Assembly (NCBI RefSeq): GCF_025837095.1
Contig: NZ_CP107551.1
Span: 3,776,668-3,840,667 of the forward strand
Reading direction: 5' to 3'
DNA from: Rhodococcus sp. Z13
GTDB lineage: Bacteria; Actinomycetota; Actinomycetes; Mycobacteriales; Mycobacteriaceae
DNA length: 64,000 nt
Shown here: positions 15,990 through 25,251 of the stretch, piece by piece
How the letters are laid out: each line of letters begins with the position of its first letter
Position numbering within the stretch: the stretch's first letter is position 1
The notes under the pieces: generated by a model
Database searches by the model: none
Seen by the model: only the letters and a program-made list of their open reading frames with translations
Told to the model about the DNA's origin: nothing
Program-made: the position numbers and the translations under genes

Positions 15990-16676
15990 TCAGGCGGGCA
16001 CCGTGATCGCGACGGGTGCCGCCTCGTTGCCCCACGACTCGGTGTCGGTGAAGCAGACCCAGGTGGTGGTGTAGTCGCCGGGTTCGAGGTCGGACCGCAG
16101 TTCGATCTCGACCCGGGGCGGCACCACGTACGCCTGGGTCCGCGCCACCTCCGGTCCGTCGAAGACCCGCGACCGGCAATTGACCTCGGTCGAGCCCGCC
16201 CGGACCTTCCAGATCGCTTCCGTTCCCTCCTGGGTGAGCGCGGCGCTCGGCTCGGCCTCGCCGGGGATCGCCGAGCCGCTGGGAAGGCTGATCACCGACG
16301 AGCCGACGAGGACGGACGGCCCCTGTGTGGCGGGAATGGTGACCTCGATCGTTTCCGTGGAGTAGGTGTTCGCCCCGTAGCATTCCCAGGAGACCTGGTA
16401 GACCCCGGCCACGGGAAGGGGCAGGGTGAGGCGCAGCGACTCTCCGGCGGACACCACCGTCCGGCTCGCGTAGACCTTGTCCGCACCGTTCTCCTTCGCC
16501 CTCGCGGTGCACGTGTTCTGTTCGTCACCGTTCTGGACGTTCCAGGTGACGCTGTTCGCCTCGATCGTCGCCGTGGCGGTTGCGTCCACCGCGGCGGACG
16601 CGGTGGCGGGCGCCATCAACGCGACCGTCCCGGCCGCAGCGGCCGCCCCTGCGAGCACTTTGAACCTGCGGGACAT
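15990..16676 (-). CDS. Secreted hypothetical protein
   Basis: A 228-aa exported protein. Residues 1-28 form a signal peptide (MSRRFKVL, an Ala/Val/Leu core and ASA before the cleavage site). Four cysteines (in NTCTAR, WECYG, NCRSRV and WVCFTD) could form two disulphides. Strand-rich repeats give two related halves, each with an S-x-T-W-N/W-K-V start and a Y-x-W-x-C end, so it may hold two Ig-like domains. I found no named family. The ATG at 16676 has GGAGGG upstream, and a 24-bp perfect inverted repeat lies 23 bp upstream of it. Confidence 0.7.
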   Translation of the reverse strand: MSRRFKVLAGAAAAAGTVALMAPATASAAVDATATATIEANSVTWNVQNGDEQNTCTARAKENGADKVYASRTVVSAGESLRLTLPLPVAGVYQVSWECYGANTYSTETIEVTIPATQGPSVLVGSSVISLPSGSAIPGEAEPSAALTQEGTEAIWKVRAGSTEVNCRSRVFDGPEVARTQAYVVPPRVEIELRSDLEPGDYTTTWVCFTDTESWGNEAAPVAITVPA

Positions 16677-16698
16677 GGCACCCTCCGAACATCGCTGG

Positions 16699-16722
16699 AA
16701 TGTCTCGGATTTCCGAGACATT
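16699..16722 (-). promoter_or_regulatory. Perfect inverted repeat upstream of the secreted protein gene
   Basis: AATGTCTCGGA (16699-16709) and TCCGAGACATT (16712-16722) pair without mismatch across a 2-base centre. It sits 23 bp upstream of the start codon at 16676, where an operator or an mRNA 5' stem would act. It is the strongest symmetry in this intergenic region. Confidence 0.55.
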
Positions 16723-16920
16723 TCCGAGCCATTGTGTGGTCGGAGGCGGGGTGGGCATCGGCTCGTCGCTGTTTCGATACACGTTCGTGACCGGAGAGCG
16801 TGTCGCCCCGGCACGATTCGTCACCGGAATCGCGGGGACCGGATTTCGTTGGCCGTGGGTACAATACGGCGACAAGCTCCCCATACCGGAAGCTTTCCGG
16901 CCGGACCCCGCAGGAGCACG

Positions 16921-17367
16921 ATGAACTTCCGCATCCGCGTCGCCGCGGCCCTCGCCGTCGCCGCCGCACTGATCGCCCCGGCCGGCGTGAGCGCCGAGAC
17001 GCTGCGCACCGACGGCCCCAGCATCACCGTCATCATCCGCAACGAGACGGACGCACCGATGGTGCTGTCGTCGTCGGACAACCCCTACGGGGCGTGGACC
17101 GATGCCCCCGCCGCGGTGATCGCGGCCGGGGCGACGGAGACCCTCGCGGCGGGCAGCAACGACCGGCGGGGCTTCGGCCTTCAGGTCGGTTACACGATGC
17201 CCGGCGACGCGACCGTGGTGCTGATGGCCAACAACTACGGCACGGGCAACGCGAACGTCGACGGCACCCGCGTCAGCGGCGGCAACGCCCACGGGTACGC
17301 CGTCGACTCGAGCGTCGATGCCGGATATCCGTTCATGACAGCGGAATTCACCGTCACCCGATCCTGA
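16921..17367 (+). CDS. Secreted protein resembling aegerolysins
   Basis: A 148-aa protein with a signal peptide (residues 1-25, cleaved after VSA) and a mature part of about 120 residues built of beta-strands: SITVIIRNETDAPMVL, G-A-W-x-x-x-P-A-x-V-I-A-A-G-A-T, AGSNDRRGFGLQVGYTM and VVLMANNYGTGNAN. The order and spacing recall the aegerolysin/crystal-protein family, small lipid-binding beta-sandwiches found in fungi and some bacteria. I give this as a pattern match only. The ATG at 16921 follows AGGAGC. The gene is divergent from the secreted protein at 15990, with 244 bases between the starts. Confidence 0.6.
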   Translation: MNFRIRVAAALAVAAALIAPAGVSAETLRTDGPSITVIIRNETDAPMVLSSSDNPYGAWTDAPAAVIAAGATETLAAGSNDRRGFGLQVGYTMPGDATVVLMANNYGTGNANVDGTRVSGGNAHGYAVDSSVDAGYPFMTAEFTVTRS

Positions 17368-17371
17368 CGGT

Positions 17372-18907
17372 TCAGCGGGCCCGCGCGTCCATCACCGCCA
17401 GGTGCGCGAACAGCGCGCTCGTTCCGATCGGATTGCCGCCGCCCGGGTAGACGGTGCCGCTCGGCGCCGCCATCGTGTTGCCCGCCGCGTACAGGCCGGG
17501 GATCGGCTCGCCCGCGGTGTCGAGGACCCGCCCGACGGTGTCGGTCCGCAGACCGCCCTTGGTGCCGAGATCCGAGAGGCCGAACTGCGCGGCGTGGAAA
17601 GGGCCCTGCTCGATCGGGACGAGCGCGGACCCGCCGCCGGTGAAGGCCAGGTCGTAGGGCTCGTCGCCGCGGCCGAAGTCCTCGTCGACACCCTTCGCGG
17701 CCAGGTCGTTCCACCGCGCGACGGTCGCCTTCAGTGATTCGGCGGGCACCCCGATCTGCTCGGCGAGCTCCTCGAGGGTCTCGGCGGTCCGCCACAGTCC
17801 GGCCCCGACGTACTTCTCGGTCTCCACCAGGGGCACGTTCGTCGCAGCGACCGGCGGCACTTCACCGGCCCGGTCGTCGTAGATCATCCAGAACGGCAGC
17901 GTCATCTCGCCTCGCTCCATCCGGGCGATGACGTCGCGGCCGAGCCGGTCGTAGGGTGCGTACTCGTTGGTGAAGCGCTTGCCGTCCTGGTCGACGAAGA
18001 TGCCGCCGGTGAAGCACAGCGCGAACGCGGAGCGCCCGTCCGGGTGCGTGAGACCCGGCGACCACCAGGCCTCCCCCATCAGGTCGACGTCGGCGCCCAC
18101 GGCCATACCCGCCTGGTGTGCCTTGCCGAGATTCGACCACGGCCCCATCGAGTCGCGAGCGGTGCCCGGCACCCCGTACTTGCTGCGCATCTCGTCGTTG
18201 TGATCGAACCCGCCGGCGGCGAGGACGACGCCCTTGCGTGCGCGGATCGCTCGGCGCTCACCGTCGTTACCGACGATCGCGCCCACCACCGAGCCGTCCT
18301 CGACCACGAGCTCCTCGAGCGGGGTGTTCCGGTACAGCTGCACGTCGGGGTACTTGCGCAGTGCGATGAGGAAACGGCCGATCAGGGCACGGCCGCCGAT
18401 GAGGGTGTCGGGCAGGGGTTCACCGAGACGTTCGCGGCCGAGCGGGCCGCGGATGGACTCGTTGAGTTCCGGATCGTCGGCGACGTGCTTCGGTTTCGGG
18501 GTGATGTGCCGCCCCTGGGCGCGGGCCTTCGGTGCCTTGCCGAAGTAGTCCGGCCACGGGTAGACCATGAACTCCAGGTCCTCGTCGGCCTCGAGATAGT
18601 CGATGAGCGGGGCCCCGCCGCGGACGTAGGCCTCCTGCAGCTCGGGCGGGGTGCGGTCGCCGACGACGGCGCGGTAGTAGGTCAGGGCGTCCTCGAGAGT
18701 GTCGTCGTCCCCGGCACGCTTCAGGACCGCGTTGGTGGGGAACCAGACGCCGCCACCCCCGGAGTACGCCGTGGTGCCGCCGAAGAATTCGGATGCCTCG
18801 ACGAGGATCACCGAGAGTCCTTCACGCGCAGCGGTGTACGCCCCACAGCACCCTCCGGCACCTGATCCGACCACGAGGACGTCGCATTCTTCCGCCCACT
18901 CCGCCAT
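17372..18907 (-). CDS. kstD: 3-ketosteroid delta-1-dehydrogenase KstD1
   Basis: A 511-aa FAD enzyme that dehydrogenates C1-C2 of 3-ketosteroids. It matches, from memory, the R. erythropolis KstD1 almost block by block: MAEWAEECDVLVVGSGAGG, FFGGTTAYSGGGGVWFPTNA, YPWPDYFGKAPKARAQGRH and the C-terminal GTVYPGGGNPIG. The active-site tyrosines are expected in the YPWPDY stretch (Y116, Y121), in NEYAPYDRLG and at Y487, with G491 in the YPGGG loop. The chosen ATG (18907) has GGAAGG upstream. The island palindrome (18983-18997) and a TAGTGT -10 form the promoter, and a near-KstR sequence overlaps it at 18936-18949. Confidence 0.93.
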   Translation of the reverse strand: MAEWAEECDVLVVGSGAGGCCGAYTAAREGLSVILVEASEFFGGTTAYSGGGGVWFPTNAVLKRAGDDDTLEDALTYYRAVVGDRTPPELQEAYVRGGAPLIDYLEADEDLEFMVYPWPDYFGKAPKARAQGRHITPKPKHVADDPELNESIRGPLGRERLGEPLPDTLIGGRALIGRFLIALRKYPDVQLYRNTPLEELVVEDGSVVGAIVGNDGERRAIRARKGVVLAAGGFDHNDEMRSKYGVPGTARDSMGPWSNLGKAHQAGMAVGADVDLMGEAWWSPGLTHPDGRSAFALCFTGGIFVDQDGKRFTNEYAPYDRLGRDVIARMERGEMTLPFWMIYDDRAGEVPPVAATNVPLVETEKYVGAGLWRTAETLEELAEQIGVPAESLKATVARWNDLAAKGVDEDFGRGDEPYDLAFTGGGSALVPIEQGPFHAAQFGLSDLGTKGGLRTDTVGRVLDTAGEPIPGLYAAGNTMAAPSGTVYPGGGNPIGTSALFAHLAVMDARAR

Positions 18908-18935
18908 GACTGCCGCCTTCCGTAGACCGTTCGTG

Positions 18936-18997
18936 TGGAACAAGTCACACTAGGCAGATCCCGCAGGCCTCCGATGCGGTCGTCCCGTTGGGCGGGA
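18936..18997 (-). promoter_or_regulatory. kstD promoter: island palindrome, -10 and near-KstR site
   Basis: TCCCG-TTGGG-CGGGA at 18983-18997 is a perfect copy of the motif, and its centre is 38 bp from TAGTGT (18947-18952, minus strand). TGGAACAAGTCACA (18936-18949) matches the KstR consensus TnnAACnnGTTnnA except for one base and overlaps the -10, so a repressor and an activator may both act here. Confidence 0.65.
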
Positions 18998-19002
18998 AAA
19001 GA

Positions 19003-19407
19003 TCAGTCCCGGCGGTTGCGGGGCTTCCACACCACCAGGGCGTTGCTCCGCGGAATCGGAACCAGATCCCCTCGCGACGAACGCAACCGGTCGATCTCCG
19101 CGTTCAGCTCGGAGACACGCTGCTGCAGCGCCTCGACCTGGTTGGTGAGTTCGATGATCCGTTTGATGCCGGCCAGGTTGACGCCCTCGTCCTGCGACAG
19201 CCGCTGCACCTCGCGCAGCAGTTCGACGTCGCGGGGCGAGTAGCGGCGTCCTCCACCGCTGGTGCGGTGCGGGGTGACCAGGCCGAGGCGGTCGTAGTTA
19301 CGCAGCGTCTGCGCGTGCATCCCGGCGAGTTCCGCCGCCACGGAGATGACATAGACGCGCGCATCCGGATCCGGGGACATGTCCCGCGGCATTCTCGTCT
19401 CGCTCAT
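19003..19407 (-). CDS. hspR: HspR heat-shock repressor (MerR family)
   Basis: A 134-aa MerR-family repressor, last gene of the dnaK operon. The winged helix-turn-helix covers about residues 16-85 (YVISVAAELAGMHAQTLRNYDRLGLV and GGGRRYSPRDVELLREVQRLSQDEGVNLAGIKRII), followed by a coiled-coil (about 88-114). With DnaK as co-repressor it binds HAIR boxes such as those at 23142-23235 and 1184-1208. The start ATG (19407) overlaps the dnaJ stop by one base, giving tight coupling. Confidence 0.95.
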   Translation of the reverse strand: MSETRMPRDMSPDPDARVYVISVAAELAGMHAQTLRNYDRLGLVTPHRTSGGGRRYSPRDVELLREVQRLSQDEGVNLAGIKRIIELTNQVEALQQRVSELNAEIDRLRSSRGDLVPIPRSNALVVWKPRNRRD

Positions 19408-20567
19408 CACGCACCTGCCCATCCCTCTCGCGGATCGAAGCCACTTGCCTCCTCCGCACGAAGATAGTTCTGAAGGGCTTCCGCCGCCTTCTCGTCCAGC
19501 TTCTGCGGGATCGCGACCTTGACGGTGACGAGGAGGTCGCCGGCGCCGCCCCCACGCTTGGGGACGCCGCGTCCGCGCACCCGCAGCACGCGGCCGTCGG
19601 CGGTGCCCGGCGGGATCTTCAGGCCCACCCGGCCGTCGAGGGTCGGCACCGAGACGGTGCCGCCGAGGACGAGTTCGCCGTAGCTGACGGGCAGCACCAG
19701 CGTCAGGTCGTCGCCTTCCCGGCCGAAGACACGGTCGGGGCGGACGTGGACGGTGACGTACAGGTCGCCCGACGGGGCGCCGCGCAGCCCGGCCTCGCCC
19801 TGACCGGCGAGCCGGATCCGCGAGCCGTCCTTGATGCCCGCCGGCACCCGCACGGTGATGGTGCGCGTGCGGTTCTGGATCCCGGTGCCCCGGCAGTCGG
19901 AGCACGGATTGTCGATGATCGAGCCGGTGCCGCGGCAGTCGTCGCACGGCTCGGAGAAACCGAAGGCACCCTGGTTGCGGGAGACCACACCGCTTCCGTT
20001 GCAGTGCGGGCACACCCGCGGGCTGGTGCCGGGCTGTGCGCCGCTGCCGTGGCAGGTCGTGCACGGAGCCGGGCTCGTCAGCCGCAGCGGGACGGTGACG
20101 CCCTTGACGGCGTCCCGGAAGTCGAGCGTCGTCTCGGTCTCGACGTCGCCGCCGCGACGCGGACGCGAGCGGCCGGCCGAGGCACCACCGGCACGGTTGA
20201 ACAGGCCACCGAAGAGGTCGCCGAGACCACCCTCGGCGCCGCCGAACAGGTCGCCGATGTCGAAGGTGGCCCCGGTGCCTCCGGAGAATCCACCGGCGCC
20301 GGGCCGGAAGCCGCCGGGCATGCCACCCGAGGCGAACAGGCGCCGGGTCTCGTCGTACTCCCGGCGCTTGGCAGGGTCGGACAGGACGGCGTTGGCCTCG
20401 CTGACGGCCTTGAACCGTTCCTCGGCCTTGGCGTCACCCGGATTGGCGTCGGGATGCAGGTCCCGCGCCAGCTTCCGGTAGGCCTTCTTGATCTCGTCCT
20501 GTGTCGCGTCGGGGGAGACGCCCAGGTCCTTGTAGAAGTCCTTCTCGATCCACTCCCGTTGGCTCAC
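19407..20567 (-). CDS. dnaJ: DnaJ co-chaperone
   Basis: A 386-aa type I DnaJ. The J-domain has the catalytic HPD in [11 protein letters not shown] (about 37-39), then a Gly/Phe-rich region and four CxxCxGxG zinc repeats ([32 protein letters not shown]). It stimulates DnaK ATPase and delivers clients. It lies 32 bases after grpE and overlaps hspR by one base. The ATG at 20567 has AGGAGG upstream. This is the DnaJ1 normally linked to dnaK in actinobacteria. Confidence 0.97.
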   Translation of the reverse strand: MSQREWIEKDFYKDLGVSPDATQDEIKKAYRKLARDLHPDANPGDAKAEERFKAVSEANAVLSDPAKRREYDETRRLFASGGMPGGFRPGAGGFSGGTGATFDIGDLFGGAEGGLGDLFGGLFNRAGGASAGRSRPRRGGDVETETTLDFRDAVKGVTVPLRLTSPAPCTTCHGSGAQPGTSPRVCPHCNGSGVVSRNQGAFGFSEPCDDCRGTGSIIDNPCSDCRGTGIQNRTRTITVRVPAGIKDGSRIRLAGQGEAGLRGAPSGDLYVTVHVRPDRVFGREGDDLTLVLPVSYGELVLGGTVSVPTLDGRVGLKIPPGTADGRVLRVRGRGVPKRGGGAGDLLVTVKVAIPQKLDEKAAEALQNYLRAEEASGFDPREGWAGA

Positions 20568-20599
20568 CGGGCGTCTCCTCCTTTCGCGTTTTCTTGTTC

Positions 20600-21238
20600 T
20601 TACTCCGCGTCGGACCCGGCCGACGACGGTTGCTCCGGCGTGTCCGCCGGGTCACCGTCGGTCACCGTGACCATCGCGTGCCGCAGGACGCGTTCGCCGA
20701 AGCGATAACCCTTGCGCAGGACCGCCCCGAGTACGGGGTGGTTTCCGTCGCCCTCCATCTGGACGGCTTCGTGCAGCTCGGGATCGAAGGACTCGCCCTC
20801 CTCGCCGAAGGCCGCCAGGCCGAGGGAGTCGAAGACCCCGGTCAGCTTGTCGGACAGTGCCTTCAACGGTCCCGTCTCGAGATCGCCGTGGGCGCGGGCC
20901 CGATCCAGATCGTCGAGGACGTCCAGGAACTTCGCAGCCACGCCGGCCTTGGCCTCCTCGGCCGCAGCCAGACGCTGGGCCTCGGCGCGACGGCGATAGT
21001 TCGCGAACTCCGCGGTGACACGCTGGAGGTCGGCGGTGCGCTCGGCGAGTTCCTTCGCCTCCTGCGACTGACCTTCCGTTTCTTCGGTTTCCGGCTCGGG
21101 AGCCGACTCGGTCGCCTCCGCTGCGGGGGCCTCGGCCTCCTCGGTGCGCTGTTCGTCGCGCACCTCGAAGGTCTCGGGGTCGATCCGCCGCTTGTCGGTG
21201 ACGGTCACCGGCTCCTGCTCGGGCTTGTCCGCAGTCAC
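20600..21238 (-). CDS. grpE: GrpE nucleotide exchange factor
   Basis: A 212-aa protein that releases ADP from DnaK. The long N-terminal region is acidic and low in complexity (about 1-65). It is followed by the coiled-coil helix ([22 protein letters not shown]) and the beta-rich head with [24 protein letters not shown] and [18 protein letters not shown]. The ATG overlaps the dnaK stop by four bases (ATGA at 21235-21238), so translation is coupled to dnaK. Confidence 0.96.
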   Translation of the reverse strand: MTADKPEQEPVTVTDKRRIDPETFEVRDEQRTEEAEAPAAEATESAPEPETEETEGQSQEAKELAERTADLQRVTAEFANYRRRAEAQRLAAAEEAKAGVAAKFLDVLDDLDRARAHGDLETGPLKALSDKLTGVFDSLGLAAFGEEGESFDPELHEAVQMEGDGNHPVLGAVLRKGYRFGERVLRHAMVTVTDGDPADTPEQPSSAGSDAE

Positions 21239-23079
21239 TTCTTCTCCGAATCGTTCGGCTCGTCGACGACCTCGGCGTCGACGACGTCGTCGGCACCACC
21301 GGCGGCCGCGCCGTCACCGGCAGCACCGCCCTCGGCGCCCTGCGCTTCGTAGATCGCCTGGCCGAGCGCCTGCGACTCGGTCGCCAGCTTCTCGACGGCG
21401 GACTTGACCGCGTCGATGTCGGAGCCGGCGAGGGCGTCCTTGACGTCCTTGATCGCGGTCTCGACCTTCTCCTTGACGTCGCCCGGGACCTTGTCCTCGT
21501 TCTCCTTGACGAACTTCTCCGTCTGGTGGACGAGCGACTCGGCCTGGTTGCGGGCCTCCGCTTCCTCGCGACGCTTGCGGTCCTCCTCGGCGTGGGCCTC
21601 GGCGTCCTTGACCATCCGGTCGATCTCCTCCTGGGACAGGCCGGAGCCTTCCTGGATCTTGATCGTGTTCTCCTTGCCGGTGCCCTTGTCGCGGGCGGTG
21701 ACGTGGACGATGCCGTTGGCGTCGATGTCGAAGGTCACCTCGATCTGCGGGACACCGCGCGGAGCCGGGGCGATGCCGCCGAGCTCGAACGAGCCGAGCA
21801 GCTTGTTGTGCGCCGCGATCTCACGCTCACCCTGGTAGACCTGGATCTGCACCGACGGCTGGTTGTCCTCGGCGGTGGTGAAGGTCTCCGACCGCTTGGT
21901 GGGGATCGTGGTGTTGCGCTCGATGAGCTTGGTCATCACGCCGCCCTTGGTCTCGATACCCAGCGACAGCGGGGTGACGTCGAGCAGGAGCACGTCCTTG
22001 ACCTCGCCCTTGAGCACGCCGGCCTGCAGAGCGGCGCCCACGGCGACGACCTCGTCCGGGTTGACACCCTTGTTGGGTTCACGGCCGCCGGTCAGCTCGC
22101 GCACCAGATCGGTGACGGCGGGCATGCGGGTCGAGCCGCCGACCAGCACGACGTGGTCGATGTCGCCGACAGAGATGCCGGCGTCCTTGACGACCTGCTG
22201 GAACGGAGCGCGGGTGCGCTCGAGGAGGTCGCCGGTGATGCGCTGGAACTCCGAGCGGGACAGCTGCTCGTCGAGGAACAGCGGGTTCTTGTCGGCGTCC
22301 ACGGTGATGTACGGGAGGTTGATCGAGGTCGACTGCGAGGAGGACAGCTCGATCTTGGCCTTCTCCGCGGCCTCACGCAGACGCTGCATGGCCATCTTGT
22401 CCTTGGTCAGGTCGACGCCGTGCTGCGACTTGAACTTCTCGACGAGCCAGTCGACGATGCGCTGGTCCCAGTCGTCGCCACCGAGGTGGTTGTCGCCGGA
22501 GGTCGCGCGGACCTCGACGACGCCGTCGCCGATCTCGAGCAGGGACACGTCGAAGGTGCCGCCACCGAGGTCGAAGACCAGGATGGTCTGCTCCTTCTCG
22601 CCCTTGTCGAGGCCGTACGCGAGGGCGGCCGCGGTGGGCTCGTTGACGATGCGCAGGACGTTGAGGCCGGCGATGGTGCCGGCTTCCTTCGTCGCCTGAC
22701 GCTGGGCGTCGTTGAAGTAGGCCGGGACGGTGATGACCGCGTCGGTGATCTCCTCACCGAGGTAGGCCTCGGCGTCGCGCTTGAGCTTCATGAGCGTGCG
22801 CGCGCTGATCTCCTGCGGGGTGTACTTCTTGTCGTCGATCGCAACGGTCCAGTCGGTGCCGATGTGGCGCTTGACCGAACGGATGGTGCGGTCGACGTTG
22901 GTGACCGCCTGGTTCTTCGCGGGCTGCCCCACGAGGACCTCGCCGTTCTTCGCAAAGGCGACGACGGACGGGGTGGTGCGCGATCCTTCGGAGTTGGCGA
23001 CCACGACGGGCTCACCGCCCTCCAGGACAGCAACAACCGAGTTGGTGGTTCCGAGGTCGATGCCGACCGCACGAGCCAT
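21235..23079 (-). CDS. dnaK: DnaK (Hsp70) chaperone
   Basis: A 614-aa canonical Hsp70, first gene of the dnaK-grpE-dnaJ-hspR operon. The ATPase domain begins [18 protein letters not shown] and contains [19 protein letters not shown] and [13 protein letters not shown]. The substrate domain begins near [18 protein letters not shown]. The C-terminus ends in an acidic tail ([12 protein letters not shown]). Promoter control by HspR is expected from three HAIR boxes. Three other genes in this window (38125, 42407, 57090) encode membrane-anchored proteins distantly related to this family. Confidence 0.98.
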   Translation of the reverse strand: MARAVGIDLGTTNSVVAVLEGGEPVVVANSEGSRTTPSVVAFAKNGEVLVGQPAKNQAVTNVDRTIRSVKRHIGTDWTVAIDDKKYTPQEISARTLMKLKRDAEAYLGEEITDAVITVPAYFNDAQRQATKEAGTIAGLNVLRIVNEPTAAALAYGLDKGEKEQTILVFDLGGGTFDVSLLEIGDGVVEVRATSGDNHLGGDDWDQRIVDWLVEKFKSQHGVDLTKDKMAMQRLREAAEKAKIELSSSQSTSINLPYITVDADKNPLFLDEQLSRSEFQRITGDLLERTRAPFQQVVKDAGISVGDIDHVVLVGGSTRMPAVTDLVRELTGGREPNKGVNPDEVVAVGAALQAGVLKGEVKDVLLLDVTPLSLGIETKGGVMTKLIERNTTIPTKRSETFTTAEDNQPSVQIQVYQGEREIAAHNKLLGSFELGGIAPAPRGVPQIEVTFDIDANGIVHVTARDKGTGKENTIKIQEGSGLSQEEIDRMVKDAEAHAEEDRKRREEAEARNQAESLVHQTEKFVKENEDKVPGDVKEKVETAIKDVKDALAGSDIDAVKSAVEKLATESQALGQAIYEAQGAEGGAAGDGAAAGGADDVVDAEVVDEPNDSEKK

Positions 23080-23141
23080 GTCAATTCCTCCAATGTTCTC
23101 GCCGCGGCACCGGGGGCACCGCGAAAACTTTCCATGCCCAA

Positions 23142-23235
23142 CCTGAGTCTGTTCGACTCAACTGAGCGCGGTCGACTCAAGCCTGCACTCCCGGGGTTCT
23201 CCCCGTCAAGTGAAGTTGAGTCCGATGCGCTCAAG
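23142..23235 (-). promoter_or_regulatory. Three HAIR operators at the dnaK promoter
   Basis: CTGAGT-N7-ACTCAA (23143-23161), CTGAGC-N7-ACTCAAG (23162-23181) and GTTGAGT-N7-GCTCAAG (23215-23235) all fit CTTGAGT-N7-ACTCAAG. The first two abut. Streptomyces dnaK promoters also carry several such repeats. Confidence 0.88.
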
Positions 23236-23345
23236 TTGTCTGACTCATCCAACGGCAGGTCGCGATTTTTTGTTCCACGAGTGATGCAGATCACAAGTCG
23301 CTGCAGGGCCGCCCTCCCACCCTCCCGATCCCGCTCACGGAAACG

Positions 23346-23397
23346 ACCCGCTGGGCGGGAAGGACCGGTGCCCCGCCCGTTTCCCCCGACCTAGCGT
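23346..23397 (+). promoter_or_regulatory. Island palindrome and -10 of the steroid monooxygenase gene
   Basis: ACCCG-CTGGG-CGGGA at 23346-23360 is a near-perfect copy of the motif. Its centre (23353) lies 39 bp upstream of TAGCGT (23392-23397). A 70-base leader then leads to the TTG start. Confidence 0.65.
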
Positions 23398-23466
23398 GAG
23401 GCCACTCCACGAACCTCCGAGTCCGTTCCCGGACCGGACCGTTCGCGCTCATGGAAGGACTCCAAG

Positions 23467-25149
23467 TTGAACGAACAGGATCCACGATCCCAGCTCACCG
23501 CACCCGAGGGCCCCACCGTCGACGCCACCCCGGACAGGACCGGGTCGTACGACGTCGTCGTGGTCGGGGCCGGCATCGCCGGTCTCTACGCGATCCACCG
23601 ATTCCGCAGCCGAGGCCTGACGGTCCGCGCATTCGAGGCCGCGTCGGGAGTGGGCGGCGTCTGGTACTGGAACCGTTATCCCGGGGCGCGCTGCGACGTC
23701 GAATCGGTCGACTACTCCTATTCCTTCTCCCCCGAACTCGAGCAGGAATGGAACTGGAGCGAGAAGTACGCCACCCAGCCCGAGATCCTCGCCTATCTCG
23801 AGCACGTCGCCGACCGGTTCGACCTGCGCCGCGACATCCGGTTCGACACCCGCGTCACCTCCGCGATCCTCGACGAGGACGGCCTGCACTGGACCGTGCG
23901 CACCGACCGCGGTGACGAGGTCCGTGCCCGCTTCCTCGTGGTGGCCGCCGGGCCGCTGTCGAACGCGAACACCCCGGCCTTCGACGGTCTCGACCGCTTC
24001 ACCGGCGACATCGTCCACACGGCCCGCTGGCCCCACGACGGCGTCGATTTCACCGGCAAGCGCGTCGGTGTGATCGGCACCGGATCGTCGGGCATCCAGT
24101 CGATCCCGATCATCGCCGAACAGGCCGAGCAGCTGTTCGTCTTCCAGCGCTCGGCGAACTACAGCATCCCCGCAGGCAACGCACCGCTCGACGACGCCAC
24201 CCGCGCCGAACAGAAGGCGAACTACGCCGAACGACGCAGGCTGTCCTGGGAGTCCGGTGGAGGCTCCCCGCACCAGCCGCACCCGAAGTCGGCCCTCGAG
24301 GTGTCCGAGGAGGAGCGGCGCGCCGTCTACGAGGAACGCTGGAAGCTCGGCGGTGTCCTCTTCTCCAAGGCGTTCCCCGATCAGCTCACCGATCCGGCGG
24401 CCAACGACACCGCCCGCGCGTTCTGGGAGGAGAAGATCCGGGCGGTCGTCGACGATCCCGCGGTCGCCGAACTGCTGATCCCCAAGGACCACGCCATCGG
24501 CGCCAAGCGCATCGTCACCGACAGCGGGTACTACGAGACGTACAACCGCGACGACGTCGAACTCGTCGACCTGCGCAGCACCCCGATCGTGGGTATGGAC
24601 GAGACCGGCATCGTCACCACCGGCGCTCATTACGACCTCGACGTGATCGTCCTCGCGACCGGCTTCGACGCCATGACCGGTTCGCTCGACAAGATCGAGA
24701 TCGTCGGCCGCGGTGGTTGCACCCTGAAGGAGAAGTGGGCGGCCGGCCCGCGGACCTATCTCGGGCTCGGTATCGACGGCTTCCCCAACTTCTTCAACCT
24801 CACCGGTCCCGGCAGCCCGTCGGTCCTCGCGAACATGGTGCTGCACTCCGAACTCCACGTCGACTGGGTCGCCGATGCGATCGCCTATCTCGATGCGCGC
24901 GGCGCCGCCGGTATCGAGGGCACACCGGAGGCCGTCGCCGACTGGGTGGACGAATGCCGCAACCGGGCCGAGGCGTCGCTGCTGAACTCCGCGAACTCCT
25001 GGTATCTCGGCGCGAACATCCCCGGGAAGCCCCGCGTGTTCATGCCCTTCCTCGGCGGCTTCGGGGCCTACCGCGAGATCATCACGGAGGTGGCCGAATC
25101 CGGTTACAAGGGGTTCGCGATCCTCGAGGGTCCGGACCCCGGACGGTAG
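23467..25149 (+). CDS. Steroid monooxygenase (Baeyer-Villiger, progesterone-type)
   Basis: A 560-aa type I Baeyer-Villiger monooxygenase with the fingerprint FTGDIVHTARWP at 178-189 and two dinucleotide motifs, GAGIAG (34-39) and GTGSSG (204-209). From memory, most of the chain matches the R. rhodochrous steroid monooxygenase of known structure, which oxidises progesterone to testosterone acetate using FAD and NADPH. The start is TTG at 23467, with GGAAGGA 8 bases upstream. It is divergent from dnaK. Together with the esterase at 11395 and the short-chain dehydrogenases at 25252-26894 it would remove the C17 acetyl side chain of C21 steroids. Confidence 0.9.
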   Translation: MNEQDPRSQLTAPEGPTVDATPDRTGSYDVVVVGAGIAGLYAIHRFRSRGLTVRAFEAASGVGGVWYWNRYPGARCDVESVDYSYSFSPELEQEWNWSEKYATQPEILAYLEHVADRFDLRRDIRFDTRVTSAILDEDGLHWTVRTDRGDEVRARFLVVAAGPLSNANTPAFDGLDRFTGDIVHTARWPHDGVDFTGKRVGVIGTGSSGIQSIPIIAEQAEQLFVFQRSANYSIPAGNAPLDDATRAEQKANYAERRRLSWESGGGSPHQPHPKSALEVSEEERRAVYEERWKLGGVLFSKAFPDQLTDPAANDTARAFWEEKIRAVVDDPAVAELLIPKDHAIGAKRIVTDSGYYETYNRDDVELVDLRSTPIVGMDETGIVTTGAHYDLDVIVLATGFDAMTGSLDKIEIVGRGGCTLKEKWAAGPRTYLGLGIDGFPNFFNLTGPGSPSVLANMVLHSELHVDWVADAIAYLDARGAAGIEGTPEAVADWVDECRNRAEASLLNSANSWYLGANIPGKPRVFMPFLGGFGAYREIITEVAESGYKGFAILEGPDPGR

Positions 25150-25251
25150 GACGGAGGACCACCGGTTGCACCCGTCGAGCAATTCGTCCGGGCGCAGCCG
25201 GTGGTCGGTCGACGCAGCGGTTGCTCGACCAGCGGTTACCTGACGCAGCGG

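Noticed and set aside
23467-25149. Ordinary cyclohexanone-type Baeyer-Villiger enzyme
   Set aside because: The BVMO fingerprint is shared by both, but the overall sequence recalled is much closer to the R. rhodochrous steroid monooxygenase and the context is steroidal.
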